A stretch of 64,000 bases of DNA from Saprospiraceae bacterium (GTDB lineage: Bacteria > Bacteroidota > Bacteroidia > Chitinophagales > Saprospiraceae), in contig JADJPZ010000004.1 of assembly GCA_016713025.1 (NCBI GenBank), positions 2,728,001-2,792,000 on the forward strand. The letters run 5' to 3'. Under the pieces are notes generated by a model. That model did no database searches and was not told the DNA's origin. It saw only the letters and a list, made by a program, of their open reading frames with translations. The position numbers and the translations under genes are program-made. Positions 1 through 11,553 of this stretch are shown here, piece by piece. The number at the start of each line of letters is the position of its first letter. The first letter of the stretch is position 1.

Positions 1-359
1 TTTTCTGAATGACCTCCTTCTCTGCCAAGGTCATAGTCACCTTTTTTATTTTTATCAAATCTGGCCCCCCACTCTATGATCTCACGCACTCTTTCGGGAC
101 CTTCCTTTACGACGATTTCCACGATTTTTTCATCACATATACCATCGCCTGCATCCAGGGTATCTTCAATATGTTTTCTGAAATTGTCGATATTATTGTC
201 CCATACTGCAGCCACTCCTCCTTGAGCATAACTTGTGTTGGATTCTTTTTCGTGTGTCTTTGTAAGGACCGTTATCTTTAAGTCGGGTCTCTTTTCTGCC
301 ATACGGATGGCAAATGAAAATCCAGCAACTCCCGCCCCGACAACAAGTACATCTGTGTA
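1..359 (-). CDS. nadB: L-aspartate oxidase, N-terminal part (runs off left edge)
   Basis: FAD-dependent oxidase that converts L-aspartate to iminoaspartate, the first step of NAD synthesis. The reverse strand shows an N-terminal Rossmann fold (VLVVGAGVAGFSFAIRMA), the NadB signature NTSYAQGGVAAVWD, and GREGGHS at the edge. Only about 120 residues are in the window. The start is odd: no in-frame ATG precedes the Rossmann motif, and an in-frame TGA lies at 360-362, four codons before VLVVG. A GTG in another frame (GTG ATA CAC AG) would give an M-I-H-x-D-V-L-V-V start if one base were missing. Family is near certain; the exact start, or whether the 5' end is damaged, is open. Confidence 0.85.
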
Positions 360-476
360 TCACTCTTGATATTTTATAATTGCAACAAAAGTATAAAACT
401 TAAGCGTACAACCAAAATTTAGGGGTTTGGTTTTAGGGGTTTGGTGTCAGTTATAATGGTGGTTAGGTTGCTATGA

Positions 477-3400
477 TTATTTATTTCCTGATAAAGTCAG
501 GATAACATTTTCATAAAAAGTTCGATATCCAACGGATGATCTGTCGCTAAGCATTTTTCGATAATTTGCCTGTGAGATTGGCAGCACATCAAAAGTATAT
601 TCGGCATTATTTGAAAATTCACTTTTATCTTTTATGGCCTTATTTGCATACTCAATCGCTTTTTCTTCATTTTCAAACTTTCTCACCAGAATTATTTGGG
701 TGTTTTCTTCGATATTAAGTGTGGCATCTCCTTGCTGTAAACGCTCAGTTTTAAAATGTTTTTTATTATACTCTGATACTGCTACCTTAAGATTGGTGTA
801 TTTTGTTTCATCAATGTTGTATGTGATCACAATGGAATAGTGAGTGACATTCGTTTCTCTTTCGTATTTATTGTCCACATCCTTTACAGTTGTAAAAGCG
901 GATTGGTCTCCTCCGAGTAATCGCATTATTTCCCTTGCTTTCAGGTGTTCAGGTGTGTTGGGATAGTTGCTTATCACCTCATTCAAGCCTCTGATATATG
1001 CGTCCTTTCCGCCTTGTCCCCCCATACACATAGCTTTGAGTAACATAATTTTGGCGTGATAATTATGATTTTCACCTGCAACTTCAGGAGTTTTATCCAG
1101 CAGTGCTACAGCTTCTGCATATTTTCCGGATTCAAAAAGTGTATATGCTGATTTGTAATGCTGATCTGTTTTGTCTGTAACACCTCCTGATTTATTAATA
1201 TCATTAGCATTGTCCAATATAGCATTATAGTTAGATTGAGGGTGTTTGGATGATAGTCTATTTTTATATTCCTCAGCTTTTGATTTATTGCCCAAATCCA
1301 TGTAGTCAAGGTACAAATAGAAAAACGACTCAGCTTCATTTGTTGTAGTACCAAATCTTGAATTCATATTTTCAAGGGTCGATGCAGATTTACTGTAATT
1401 TTCGATCTTATCTCTGAACAACTTTCCAAGAGTGAACATGCTATTCATAAGACGGTCATTTGTCTCTTGTTTCTTAATGGGATTTGTGGGTAATTCACGA
1501 AGAAATCTTTCATACTCTTCCACATTGGCGATATCAGGTGGAGTGCCGCTTGATTCAGCTATTTTATTAGTATTATTATCTTCTCCTGAAGATATACTTC
1601 TTGCACTCCTTCTCCAGTCATCATTCAGCGCTCTTTTACCCCATATTTTTTCAAAACTCTCTTTGCCCTGTGTCTTTGTATTTTTGTTGTAAGCAAAAAA
1701 TGAACTCTGTCCGAAATCTATATTGCCGAAATTATCAAATAGATTTTTTGTCACAATATTCCCACTACCTGACAATGTTTGTTTTTTCTGATTTCTGGCT
1801 AAATATGGTGGGATGGCCTTTTTTCTTTCATCTGCTGACAAGGATACAAAATACAACAAAGTATCCTGATAATTTATATTTTCGATATTAGTAGCTATAT
1901 CCTTTAGATTATTAGCCAGTTTTTGCACCTGAATGTATCTGGAATCAGCGACTGGCAGATTAGCCAGGGTCGAATCGTAGTAAGCTGATGCTTCAAGGTA
2001 TCTCTCATTTTGGTATTGTAATTGAGCGATATGATAGTATGATTCTGTTTTTAATTTTTGATCGCTAACGTTATTAGAAATCGAATTTTTGAAATTTTCA
2101 ATAGCCAGCACAAAATTATTCTGTGACAATTCAATTTCTGCAATAGTAAAGTAAATCTGGTCCTTCACATCACTGTTTTTGGTATCTTTAAGCATAGCTT
2201 GCAAGTCAGAAATAGCATCAGATTTTGACTTGCTGCCGCTTTGGATACTTGTTTTTGCAGTAGCCAGTTCAGCCATAAATGCAAGTTTCGGAGTTCTGGC
2301 ATACTTTTTTGAAATAGTAAAATATTCCAGTGCTTTGGTGTGATTTTTTTGATTTTGATATAATTGAGCAAGAATGTAGGCATATCGGGCTTTCAGTTGT
2401 TTATCTCCTTCTTCATCAATTGCCTGTATTAATTTTGGTGCGGCTTCATCATATTTTTTTTGCTTTATGTAAAGATTGGCATATGTAGCCGGGAGCTCAC
2501 TTTTGATTTCATCACTTATCGCACTTTTCTCCAGTTTTTGAAGCAACATTTCTGCAGAAAACCAGTTTTCACGCTTGATATAAGTTTTTGCCAACCATAG
2601 CAACCCTTCGCTATAAGCAGTTTTGTCAACCTCCGGTTTTTTACTTTTCTCTATTTTTTCAGATGCAATTTCATCCTCTTTTTCTTCTTTTTCCTTGACT
2701 GTCTTAGTTGATTTTGAGACTTCCTTTTTTCTTGGTTCAGTTACTTTGTTTTCAGTTTTCTGAATATCGTCAGATTTTTGTTGCTCCGTTACCTTAAGTG
2801 GCTGTTTTTCAGCCGGCTTATGAGGTTGTTTTATTTCAGGCTTTATCTCTTCCTGTTTCTCTACTTCTGGTTGTTTTACTTCCTGAGTTTTGGGGGTTGA
2901 TACCGGTTTTTTAGTTTTAATGCCCTTCTTTCTGTTTTTTGCATCTTCTTTCCTTTGCTTTTCTTTTTCTTTTTTTAACCTTTCACGTTCTTTTGCGGTC
3001 TCTTTTTTCTTCTGCTCTTTAGACTTTGCTTCAACTTTTCGCGCAGCTTCTTTACTTTCTTTCTCCTCTTCTTTTAGCTTAGTTTCAGCTTTTCTTTCCT
3101 CTTCTTTATTTTTTCTTTCTTCTTCTTTAAGTTTTGCTGTAGCTTTTTTTTCTGCTTCCCTTTCTTCTGCAATCAATTTTTTTTCTGCTTCCCTTTCTTC
3201 AGCCAACTGTTTTTTTTCTTCTTCTTTTTTTTCTTTTTCTGCCTCTTTCAACTTTGCCTTTTCTTTAGTTTCAGCCTCTTTAACTTTTTTTGCAGCCTTA
3301 CCTGTCAATTTTTTACTTTTATAATTCCTTCCATAAGGGTTGGATGGATTAAAATCTTCCTGAAAGTATTCCAATGTTTCTTCAGTAGTTTCGAACTCCT

Positions 3401-3776
3401 GCTTTAGATATTGGGCCTTAGCCATCATCACATAACAATCATCGACCCAATCAGAAGGCTCATGAAGTTGTGCCACAGTAGTCACTTTTTCGATGATTTT
3501 GTCCATATCACCTTTTACCATTTTAGGGTTGTCTATGGATATATAGTCTTCTACTTCTAGTATTTTGTTATAATCATCCACATTTGCGGCTCTGAGGGTG
3601 CGCATGCTTTCCTTTAGGATTTCGTTGGCATTCCACTATCCGTTATAATAGGCCGTGGTATTATGGTAAAATTTACCCACTGCTCCTGTTTCGTTCCTTT
3701 TCTTTTTAGTAACACAGGAATCAAGGATGATCGGCAAAATTAAAATGGCTAATAAAGTTAAGAATCTATGTTTCAA
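477..3776 (-). CDS. sprE: SprE/PorW-like TPR lipoprotein (type IX secretion/gliding), with in-frame TAG
   Basis: Large TPR protein resembling SprE/PorW, an outer-membrane-associated lipoprotein needed for type IX secretion. The 1042-residue open part from ATG 3605 begins inside the conserved N-terminal region. Reading upstream in the same frame gives a lipoprotein signal peptide from a TTG at 3776 (KHRFLTLLAILILPIILDSC, lipobox LDSC), then FYHNTTAYYNG, an in-frame TAG at 3636-3638, and WNANEILKES. The stop replaces the aromatic residue usual in the YNGYxNANE-type motif. After that come TPR-like helices, a long charged coiled coil rich in EEREAEKK/KEEE (about residues 105-300 of the open part), more TPRs, and a C-terminal domain. 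The stop could be a real nonsense mutation or a base error. A divergent gene starts at 3923. Confidence 0.65.
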
Positions 3777-3877
3777 AATATATTATAATTAAAAGTAATG
3801 TTTACAATTTCCGACAAAGATAATTCCAGTTTTTGTTAATAATTCTATAATTATCATACTGTAAGGATTAATATAAC

Positions 3878-3885
3878 TAATTTTG
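3878..3885 (+). promoter_or_regulatory. Possible Bacteroidota -7 box upstream of the M23 peptidase
   Basis: TAATTTTG fits the Bacteroidota -7 consensus TAnnTTTG and lies about 40 bp before the GTG start at 3923. I see no clear TTTG -33 box at the right distance, so this is only a half-site. Confidence 0.3.
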
Positions 3886-3922
3886 CAGAAAATTATTTTA
3901 TTTTTTGGTATAAAAATCGTTT

Positions 3923-4747
3923 GTGGACAAAGGATTTCATCTGAAAAGAAAATGGTGGGACAGAATCAGAGATACCTACAGGATCTCTATTCTTGATGAT
4001 GAAAACCTCGAGGAGGTCGGGTCATACAATTTATCCTTGCTTAGTTTTTATACTCTGATCAGTGTGATTGCTTTTGTGTTAGCGGGTTTGGTGATTTCTT
4101 TTATAGTTTTTACGCCAGTCAAAAGACTGATACCGGGTTATGGTGATATCAATGATAATAAGAAATTTATCGAACTATCCAAAAAAGTAGACGAGCTTGA
4201 AAAGGAAGTTTCCGCTTACGATACTTATACCACAGGGCTTAAAAATATGCTGACAGGAGGTATTCACAATAGTAGTGTTGAAAAGATAGACTCCCTGGAA
4301 GCTTTGAAGAGTGTAAGGCCGGAACTAATCAATCAGGATGACCTTGCAGAGACCAACAGAGCAAAAGAGTTAGACTTTTTAAAATTTGCTACCCCGGTTT
4401 CAGGTAAGATTTCAGCGGGATTCAACCCATCAACGCGACACTTTGGAGTAGATATAGTCTCGGCAAAAGATACACCAATAAAATCGATTCTGGATGGAGT
4501 TGTCATCAGTGCTGAACAATCGGTGAGTACAGGAAACTCAGTATACATACAACATCAGAAGAATGTCGTCTCAGTATATAAGCACAATTCTGTACTTTTG
4601 GTAAAGACAGGCGATGTGGTAAAAACAGGTCAGGCCGTCGCAATCATAGGCAATTCAGGAGAAATGACCACAGGTCCACACCTTCATTTTGAGATGTGGT
4701 ATGATGGCAAATATGTCAATCCTGAAAAATATATAGGTTTTCAATAA
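3923..4747 (+). CDS. Membrane-anchored M23 family metallopeptidase
   Basis: Predicted cell-envelope peptidase of the LytM/M23 fold, which cuts peptidoglycan cross-bridges or acts as a hydrolase regulator. The 274-residue protein has a short cytoplasmic N-terminus, one membrane segment (about residues 40-65, LISVIAFVLAGLVISFIVF), a coiled-coil stretch (about 80-105), and a C-terminal M23 domain. The zinc ligands are visible as HFGVD (HxxxD) and GPHLHFE (HxH), so it should be catalytically competent. The start is a GTG at 3923; there is no nearby in-frame ATG. The next gene begins 26 bp after the stop, suggesting co-transcription. Confidence 0.88.
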   Translation: MDKGFHLKRKWWDRIRDTYRISILDDENLEEVGSYNLSLLSFYTLISVIAFVLAGLVISFIVFTPVKRLIPGYGDINDNKKFIELSKKVDELEKEVSAYDTYTTGLKNMLTGGIHNSSVEKIDSLEALKSVRPELINQDDLAETNRAKELDFLKFATPVSGKISAGFNPSTRHFGVDIVSAKDTPIKSILDGVVISAEQSVSTGNSVYIQHQKNVVSVYKHNSVLLVKTGDVVKTGQAVAIIGNSGEMTTGPHLHFEMWYDGKYVNPEKYIGFQ

Positions 4748-4773
4748 TGTGTAAAATATTTATTTAGTTTATA

Positions 4774-5196
4774 ATGGATCAAAATCTTAAAAATGTAAAA
4801 AATGACAAAGGTGAAAACCTGAGTCCGGTATTACCCGATGATATCAAAAATTATCTTATTGATATAGATGGAACGATTTGTGATGATGTACCCAATGAAG
4901 AACCGGAAAGAATGGGTACTTGCGATGTATATCCTGATGCTTTGGAAATATGCAATAAGTGGTATGAAGAAGGCCATATTATTACTTTTTTTACTTCCAG
5001 AACGGAAGAACATCGTGAAATCACCGAATATTGGTTGAAAAAACATGGCTTCAAATACCATGGTTTATTGGTAGGAAAACCGCGCGGAGGCAATTATCAT
5101 TGGATAGACAATCATCTTGTAAAAGCAACAAGATTCAAAGGCAAATTTACTGACTTAGTCAGAGTAAATGCCACCATAGAAGTATTTGAACCCTGA
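4774..5196 (+). CDS. Small HAD-superfamily phosphatase
   Basis: A 140-residue HAD-like hydrolase. Motif I is DIDGTICDD (nucleophile and acid/base aspartates), motif II is FFTSR, and a late WIDNH resembles the acidic motif IV region. The very short cap suggests a small or protein-bound phosphorylated substrate. Bacteroidota homologues of this length are often mislabelled phosphoheptose isomerase; the sequence supports phosphatase chemistry only. It follows the M23 gene by 26 bp in the same direction and is followed by a palindromic MITE that could end the transcript. Confidence 0.8.
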   Translation: MDQNLKNVKNDKGENLSPVLPDDIKNYLIDIDGTICDDVPNEEPERMGTCDVYPDALEICNKWYEEGHIITFFTSRTEEHREITEYWLKKHGFKYHGLLVGKPRGGNYHWIDNHLVKATRFKGKFTDLVRVNATIEVFEP

Positions 5197-5232
5197 TATA
5201 ACCTGTAGGGTATGTTTGGAAGATTTTAAGAC

Positions 5233-5332
5233 AATGTCGTTTAGATAAGGAATTTTTCTTTGTTTTTACCCTATCTAAATCTTTCCCTTACAAGGGAAAG
5301 ACTTCATAAAGATGTCTTAACTAAACGACATT
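5233..5332 (+). mobile_element. 100-bp palindromic MITE, copy 1 of 2
   Basis: Begins AATGTCGTTTAG and ends CTAAACGACATT, forming 17-bp terminal inverted repeats with one mismatch. An inner hairpin is CTTTCCCTT / AAGGGAAAG. An almost identical 100-bp copy lies at 34449-34548. The 9-mer AGATTTTAA occurs just left (5221-5229) and right (5333-5341) of the element and may be a target duplication. It has no coding capacity. It sits between two same-strand genes and could form a strong RNA hairpin. Confidence 0.8.
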
Positions 5333-5404
5333 AGATTTTAATATATTTTAATATATAAAATCTTTCAAACTCACCTTACAAATCTTACATAAAGATGCCC
5401 CGTT

Positions 5405-6442
5405 ATGCTGAAGCCCATGTTTCCAACTTCAAGTAAAATACTTATCACTGGTGCCACGGGATTTTTGGGTAGTTATATACTGCGAAAATTATCATCAGAA
5501 GGCTACAATAATATTGTTTGTATAAAAAGACCTGATTCATCTATGGAAATGACGTCAGGTATAGCTGATGTCGATTGGGTCACAGGCGATATTATGGATA
5601 TCTGCTTCCTTGATGAAATCATAAATGGTGTAGACATCATCATTCATGCTGCAGCCATAGTCACATTTGATCCCGGGAACTTCAAAAAAATGATCACCAC
5701 TGCCATGGATGGTACTTCAAATCTGGTTAATGCGGCATTAGACAATCAGGTTTCAAAATTTATTCACATTAGTTCTGTGGCTGCTTTGGGTAGAAGAAGA
5801 AAAGAAGAGACCATAACAGAAAATAATATTTTTTCCAAAAGTCAATACGATACTACGTATGGTCTAAGCAAATTCCTTGCTGAACAGGAGGTATGGAGAG
5901 GACATGCTGAAGGCCTTAATACCACCATTCTGAATCCATCCATGGTACTGGGTGCCGGAAAATGGCATGATTCAAGTGCACAAATATATAATAGAGTATA
6001 TGATGGACTAAAATACTACCCCACAGGGTCAACAGGCTGGGTAGATGTGAGAGATGTAGCTACTGCTGTATTCCAATGCTTGACATCGCAATATAATGGC
6101 GAACGATATATCATCAGTTCTGAAAATCACACTTATCAGTCTATATTTGAAAAAATCGCAAATCGTCTCCATGTCTATGCGCCAAAACAAGCCTTAAGAT
6201 CCCGTATGGGAAATCTTTTATGGCGACTTGAATCTATAAGGTCGTGGTTGCTGCACCAAAAACCGGTGATCACACGCGAAACCGTGGTTTCAATGTCAGC
6301 GGAGTCATATTATGTCAATGAGAAGTCTGTCCAGGAATTGAATCTGCAATACACTACTATCGAAAAGACCATCGAAGATAGTTGCAAAGTTTTCTTGACT
6401 TCCTATCCAAATGGTAAAAAATCAGGTATTCTGGATATTTAA
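5405..6442 (+). CDS. NAD-dependent epimerase/dehydratase (extended SDR)
   Basis: A 345-residue extended short-chain dehydrogenase/reductase. The nucleotide-binding motif is ITGATGFLGSYILRKL (about residues 14-29), followed by the acidic DVDWVTGDIMD, the HAAAIVTFDP motif, and the catalytic pair in YGLSKFLAEQ with the upstream serine in HISSVAALG. Members act on nucleotide sugars, sterol-like or flavonoid-like substrates; the substrate cannot be read from sequence. ATG 5405 or ATG 5417 (MFPTSS) could be the start. It precedes porU by 123 bp. Confidence 0.85.
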   Translation: MLKPMFPTSSKILITGATGFLGSYILRKLSSEGYNNIVCIKRPDSSMEMTSGIADVDWVTGDIMDICFLDEIINGVDIIIHAAAIVTFDPGNFKKMITTAMDGTSNLVNAALDNQVSKFIHISSVAALGRRRKEETITENNIFSKSQYDTTYGLSKFLAEQEVWRGHAEGLNTTILNPSMVLGAGKWHDSSAQIYNRVYDGLKYYPTGSTGWVDVRDVATAVFQCLTSQYNGERYIISSENHTYQSIFEKIANRLHVYAPKQALRSRMGNLLWRLESIRSWLLHQKPVITRETVVSMSAESYYVNEKSVQELNLQYTTIEKTIEDSCKVFLTSYPNGKKSGILDI

Positions 6443-6509
6443 ACCAACCTGAAAGTAAAATCTTTTACATTTTAAGTGACATTTTCAATTATTCATATAC
6501 AATTTCACT

Positions 6510-6517
6510 TAATTTTG
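6510..6517 (+). promoter_or_regulatory. Possible -7 box upstream of porU
   Basis: TAATTTTG matches TAnnTTTG and lies about 50 bp before the porU ATG. A convincing -33 TTTG is not seen, so confidence is low. Confidence 0.3.
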
Positions 6518-6565
6518 CGTTATATAGTCATCTATATAGAATAACATATTGATCAATAACGTAAT

Positions 6566-9500
6566 ATGATGTTAAATTTTAAAAATTACCTTGCACTCAT
6601 TGTACTGCTTTCAATAGGGTCTGCCCTAAGTGGTCAAAATAAATTCGCCAATGAATGGATCAATCCATCCAAAAAATACTACAAAATAAAAGTTGCTGAA
6701 AACGGCATTTATAAAGTGACCTATGAAGAACTCGTCGCAGCGGGACTACCGCAAGGAACAATTGATGGTAGTGCTTTGAAGTTATATAATCTGGGAAAAG
6801 AGCAGGCTATCCATGTGAGTAACAATAATTTTGGATCAGGTGCCTGGTTTGAATTTTATGGCGTAAAAAATACCATAGGTGTTGATTCTCTTTTGTTTAG
6901 AGATTGGAAAAAGGACTTGCTCAATCCTGATTATTCTTTTATCACCGATACGAATACCTACTTTCTGACTCTCTCTCCGGAAACAGTCAACCTGAGATAT
7001 AATCAGATCAATCCTGATTTTACCAACAATACACTTACGCCACTGCCCTATTACATCCATGAAGAAAAAGTGGTATATACACACACTTATTTTAAAAATG
7101 TAGATTTTGATGTCAGGTATTCTCAGTTTGAGCCAAGTGAAGGTTTCGCTTCCGGCACATTACAAAAATCTGATACAAAACTCAACATCTCCGGGTACGT
7201 CAATACAGGGCCAGATCCGATCCTGGAATTCAGGACAGGACAAAACAACAGAGCATCAGTGCTGGAAATCCGATGGAATGGTGTACTCAAGGATAAAAAG
7301 TCTACAAATCCAAAACTAACTACACAACATCGTTTTGTACTCAATAAAAATGAACTATTGACTTCCAATACATTAAATCTGAATAATGTCAATACCTCAG
7401 ACGACAGGCACATCATAGCCAATGCGCTGGTGAAATTTCCCAGAATATTTGATTTTGGAAACAAGTCTACTTATGAATTTAAACTTGCAGCTTCTTTAGG
7501 CAGACGTATGCTCGATATTGCATCCTTTCAGACAGAAAATAAAAATGTCATCCTGTATGATGTAGCCAACCATTTCAGATACAATACCAGAACTGAAGCA
7601 GGTAAAATACAAGCCATCCTCAATGGTACGATCAATGAATCGCATCTCGTCCTGGTTAATACAGGCTCAGGGACAAAAAACGTAGCATCCATTTCTGTAT
7701 TTACTCCAAAGACATTTGAAAATAAAGGGCAGCAATATGTCATCATAACCACCAAATCCCTTCAACCATCCGGTCAAAATGCTGTCAAAGAGTATGCAGA
7801 CTACAGGTCCAGCAATGTAGGTGGCGGATATAAGACCGATGTGCTGGATATGCAGGATATTTATGATCATTTTGCTTATGGTATAGACAGACATTTTATA
7901 GGCATAAAACATCTGTCGGCATTTATGAAGGTCACCTGGCCGGATGTCAAATTTGTCATGCTACTGGGAAAAGGAGTGGAATACCCTTATATGCGTTCAG
8001 AAAATGATGTCATCAACAATACTGACCGCATTTTTTATGTCCCCACCTATGGCTATATCGGATCTGATAATATGCTGTTTTCAGAAGGAAATTTTCCGGA
8101 TCCGTATTTTGCTGTAGGTAGAATAGCTGCGCGAACACCAGATGATATCCGCAACTATCTGGATAAGGTCAGAGAATATGAGCAGGCACCATTTAAACCC
8201 CAGACGATAGAAGACAAGTACTGGATGAAAAGGGTGATGAACCTGGGTGGTGGTAAAAACGATGGAGAACAAAATGCTATCAGAAGCGGACTGGAAGGTA
8301 TGGCATCCTATCTTAAAGATACGATCTATGGTGCGGATGTACGGGCGTATTACAAACGCAGTTCGGATGCTGTTACTTTTGTGGTAAATGAAGAAATAAA
8401 TGAACTTTTTGAAAACGGAGTGAGTTTGATCAACTTTTTTGGACACTCAGCGACTAATTCCTGGGATTTTTCTATAGAAAATCCACGTAACTATGATAAT
8501 TTTGGTAAGTATCCTTTTATCAATTCATTCGGATGTTACTCAGGCAACCTTCATGGTACATCAAGAGGCATCAGTGAATTGTTTGTGCTTGAAAAAAATC
8601 GTGGCTCTATCGGTTTTCTGGCATCTACAGGGTCAGCATTTATTCCCGCATTATCCACCTATGGTGCCCGTTTCTATCAGCTGCTCTTGAAAGACAGAAA
8701 ATATCCTACTTTCGGTGAAGTGATCAGGTACATTGCAGAACAAAACAGAACATCGCAGTTTTCTGATCTGGCATTGTTTTCTCAACTAACCCTGCATGGA
8801 GATCCGGCACTGAAACCCTATATCTTTGGTGGACCTGATTATATTTTTGACGGCACGACTGCCCGGACTAATCCACAGGATGTACAAGCTGCACTAAAGG
8901 ACTATAAACTCGAGATCAATGTAGCCAATATAGGCGCTGCCAAAAATGACTCTGTAGATCTGACCTTCTTTCATGAGTTGCCTAATGGTCGGATAGCTGA
9001 CACCATAAGGTTAACAAAATACAAAATTGAAAATACAGAAAAAGTAGTTGTGTCGCTCAAAAATCATGGTCAGGCATCTGTTGGTAAAAACAAAATATAT
9101 GCCAGTATCGACCCGCTCAATAAAGTATCAGAACTACCCAATCCGGAAGCCGAAGGAAACAATGAGCTATATGTCAATAACCTGAAGGGATTCGAGTTTT
9201 TTGTGTCTGACAATTTTGCTACTACAGTCTATCCGCCTGATTTTGCCATGATCAATACCAAAGATCATTTTATTCTTAAAGCATCTACAAGTAGTGTCCC
9301 CGTTGCCAAAGGAAGTTTTGTATTTCAGATCGACACCACAGCCTATTTCACCAGTTCCATCAAAGAAACCGCCAAAGTGGAATCTGAAGGCGGGCTGATA
9401 CAATATGTGCCAAAGATGCTTTTAGTGCCGGATAGAGTGTATTACTGGCGGGTAAGTCCGGATAGCATCCCAGGTCAGGGATATAAATGGTCACAGGCAT

Positions 9501-11544
9501 CCTTTGCCTTCCTGCCCAATGAAGAGGAAGGCTGGAATCAGAGTCACTTCTTTCAGTTCACCCAAAATGATTTTACCGACTTTGAAATCAGTGAGGAGTC
9601 GGGAAGGAGATTTGAGTTTGGGAAGCAATATTTTAATATTAAAATAAGAAATAAGCTTTGGAGTGAAGATGATAAACCTGGTTATATTGTTCAAAATGTA
9701 AATTACGCTTCTTCTTGGGGATGGCGTTATCTGGATGCTGGAATTGGAATTATAGTGAATAACGAAAAAACTTTATTTAATTTATTTAATCCACCAGGAG
9801 GAAATTTCGGAAGTATCAATCCAACCTCTGAAAATGTTCACCTCTTTGCATTTAAAACTGATTCTCCTGAAAATAGAAAAAAGTAATTGATTTTATTGAA
9901 ACTCAAATTAAAAGTGGATATACAATAAACTTCTACACTATTCAAAATAATATTAATTCTGATTATAAACCAAATGAATGGAGCGGGGATTCTATAATTT
10001 ATGGTAAAAGTATTTTCTCAGTATTAGAAAAGTTAGGAGCAAAAAAAATTAGAGAATTAACATTTAAAGGTTCTGTTCCTTATGCTGTTCAAATTTTTAA
10101 CGGTAAAATTGGTCTTCTTGATGAAAAAATCGCTAATAATATAAATGATATCATTGAAACTTCATCTTATATTTATAGATTCAAAACAAAAGGATTAACA
10201 AATTCAACAAAAACTGAAAAATTTTTAAAAACTGGCTATATAAAATTCAATACTTATAATAAAAATACATTAGAAGATATTGATACCGTTAATGTTTTAA
10301 CCACAACTTTAAATCAATCTAAAAACATATTTATATCAAATATTAAAAACGGACAAGAAATTAATCCCAATAATATTGAATTATTAAATCTTAACTTACA
10401 ATATATAGTTACAGATTTAAATGATAGGTCACCTATTCAATTGAACTATTGGCGGTTTTCATATTGGCCGCTTCCTGACGCTGCCATTTCCTTCATAAAA
10501 ACCGAACCCAATCTGGCATCCAATGACATCAAACAGGGCGAAAAAATAAAAATATTCTACGATGTCACCAATGTGAATTATGTGGCCATGGACAGCATCC
10601 TGGTAAAATACTCCTACATCACGGGAGAAAATCAATCGGTCACTGCCTTCAAAAAAATTGGCAAACTGGGTATAGGACAGAAAATCAGCGACTTCATAGA
10701 GTTTACCATCGGAGCCGGTAACCTCACGGATGTACGCATGATCATTGAAATCAATCCTGACAATCAGCAGCCCGAATTACATCAATTTAATAATACGCTC
10801 ACCAAACAGTTTGGCGTCCAGCGGGACAATACCAATCCACTCCTGGATATCTACTTTGACGGGGTCAGAATCATGGATGGAGACATTGTCTCTCCCAAAC
10901 CTGAAATCCTGGTCACCCTGGAAGATGACAATACCTTCCTGCCGGTCACCGATCCCAACCTCTTCGAAATCAAATTAGACACCGGCAGAAATCAGGTACT
11001 GACCATACCTGTCAGCAGCCCTCAGATCAAGTTTACTCCTGCAGGAGGAAGTAACAAAACAGCTAAAATTCAATATTATCCCACACTAAAAGAAGGAGAA
11101 TACAAGCTCATCATACAAGCCAAAGATGCATCAGGTAACAAATCAGGTGTCAACCCCAGAAGTGTCAATTTCAGGGTCATAGAAAAACAGAGCGTCAGCA
11201 ACGTACTCAACTACCCTAATCCGTTTTCCACTTCTACTCAGTTTGTATTCACACTTACGGGGGCAGAAGTGCCTGATATCATGTCTATCTCCATCATGAC
11301 ACTCTCCGGCAAGGTAGTGCGGGAAATCACAAAAGAAGAACTCGGCCCACTTCGAATAGGTCTCAACCGCACAGAATATCGATGGGATGGCACCGATGAA
11401 TATGGCAGCAAACTAGGTAATGGCGTCTATCTATATAAAATCAACACCCGTAAAAAGGATAAATCTGTTTACGAACAATTCGGACAGAACGAAACCGATA
11501 AGTACTTTAAGGAAGGATTCGGGAAGATGGTGATCTTGAGATGA
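6566..11544 (+). CDS. porU: PorU-like type IX secretion C25 sortase, frameshifted at 9877-9883
   Basis: Cell-surface sortase of type IX secretion, which removes C-terminal secretion domains and attaches cargo to lipopolysaccharide. It has a signal peptide (MMLNFKNYLALIVLLSIGSALSGQ) and a gingipain-type C25 core with the histidine in FFGHSATNS (about residue 629) and the cysteine in SFGCYSGNLHG (about 657). After the frameshift there is an AT-rich stretch, then a FlgD-like Ig end (NYPNPFSTSTQFVF...WDGTDEYGSKLGNGVYLYK). The first frame stops at 9886 directly after the heptamer A-AAA-AAG (9877-9883). A -1 shift there reads on without a stop to 11544, giving about 1659 residues. The segment of roughly 9600-10440 has clearly more AT than either flank. 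Confidence 0.85.
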
Positions 11545-11553
11545 CAATTTCTT

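Noticed and set aside
2890..3324. Long open frame on the + strand opposite the coiled-coil part of the SprE/PorW-like gene, rich in Ser/Phe
   Set aside because: It is the mirror of GAA/AAA-rich coding on the other strand; low-complexity translation and no family match.
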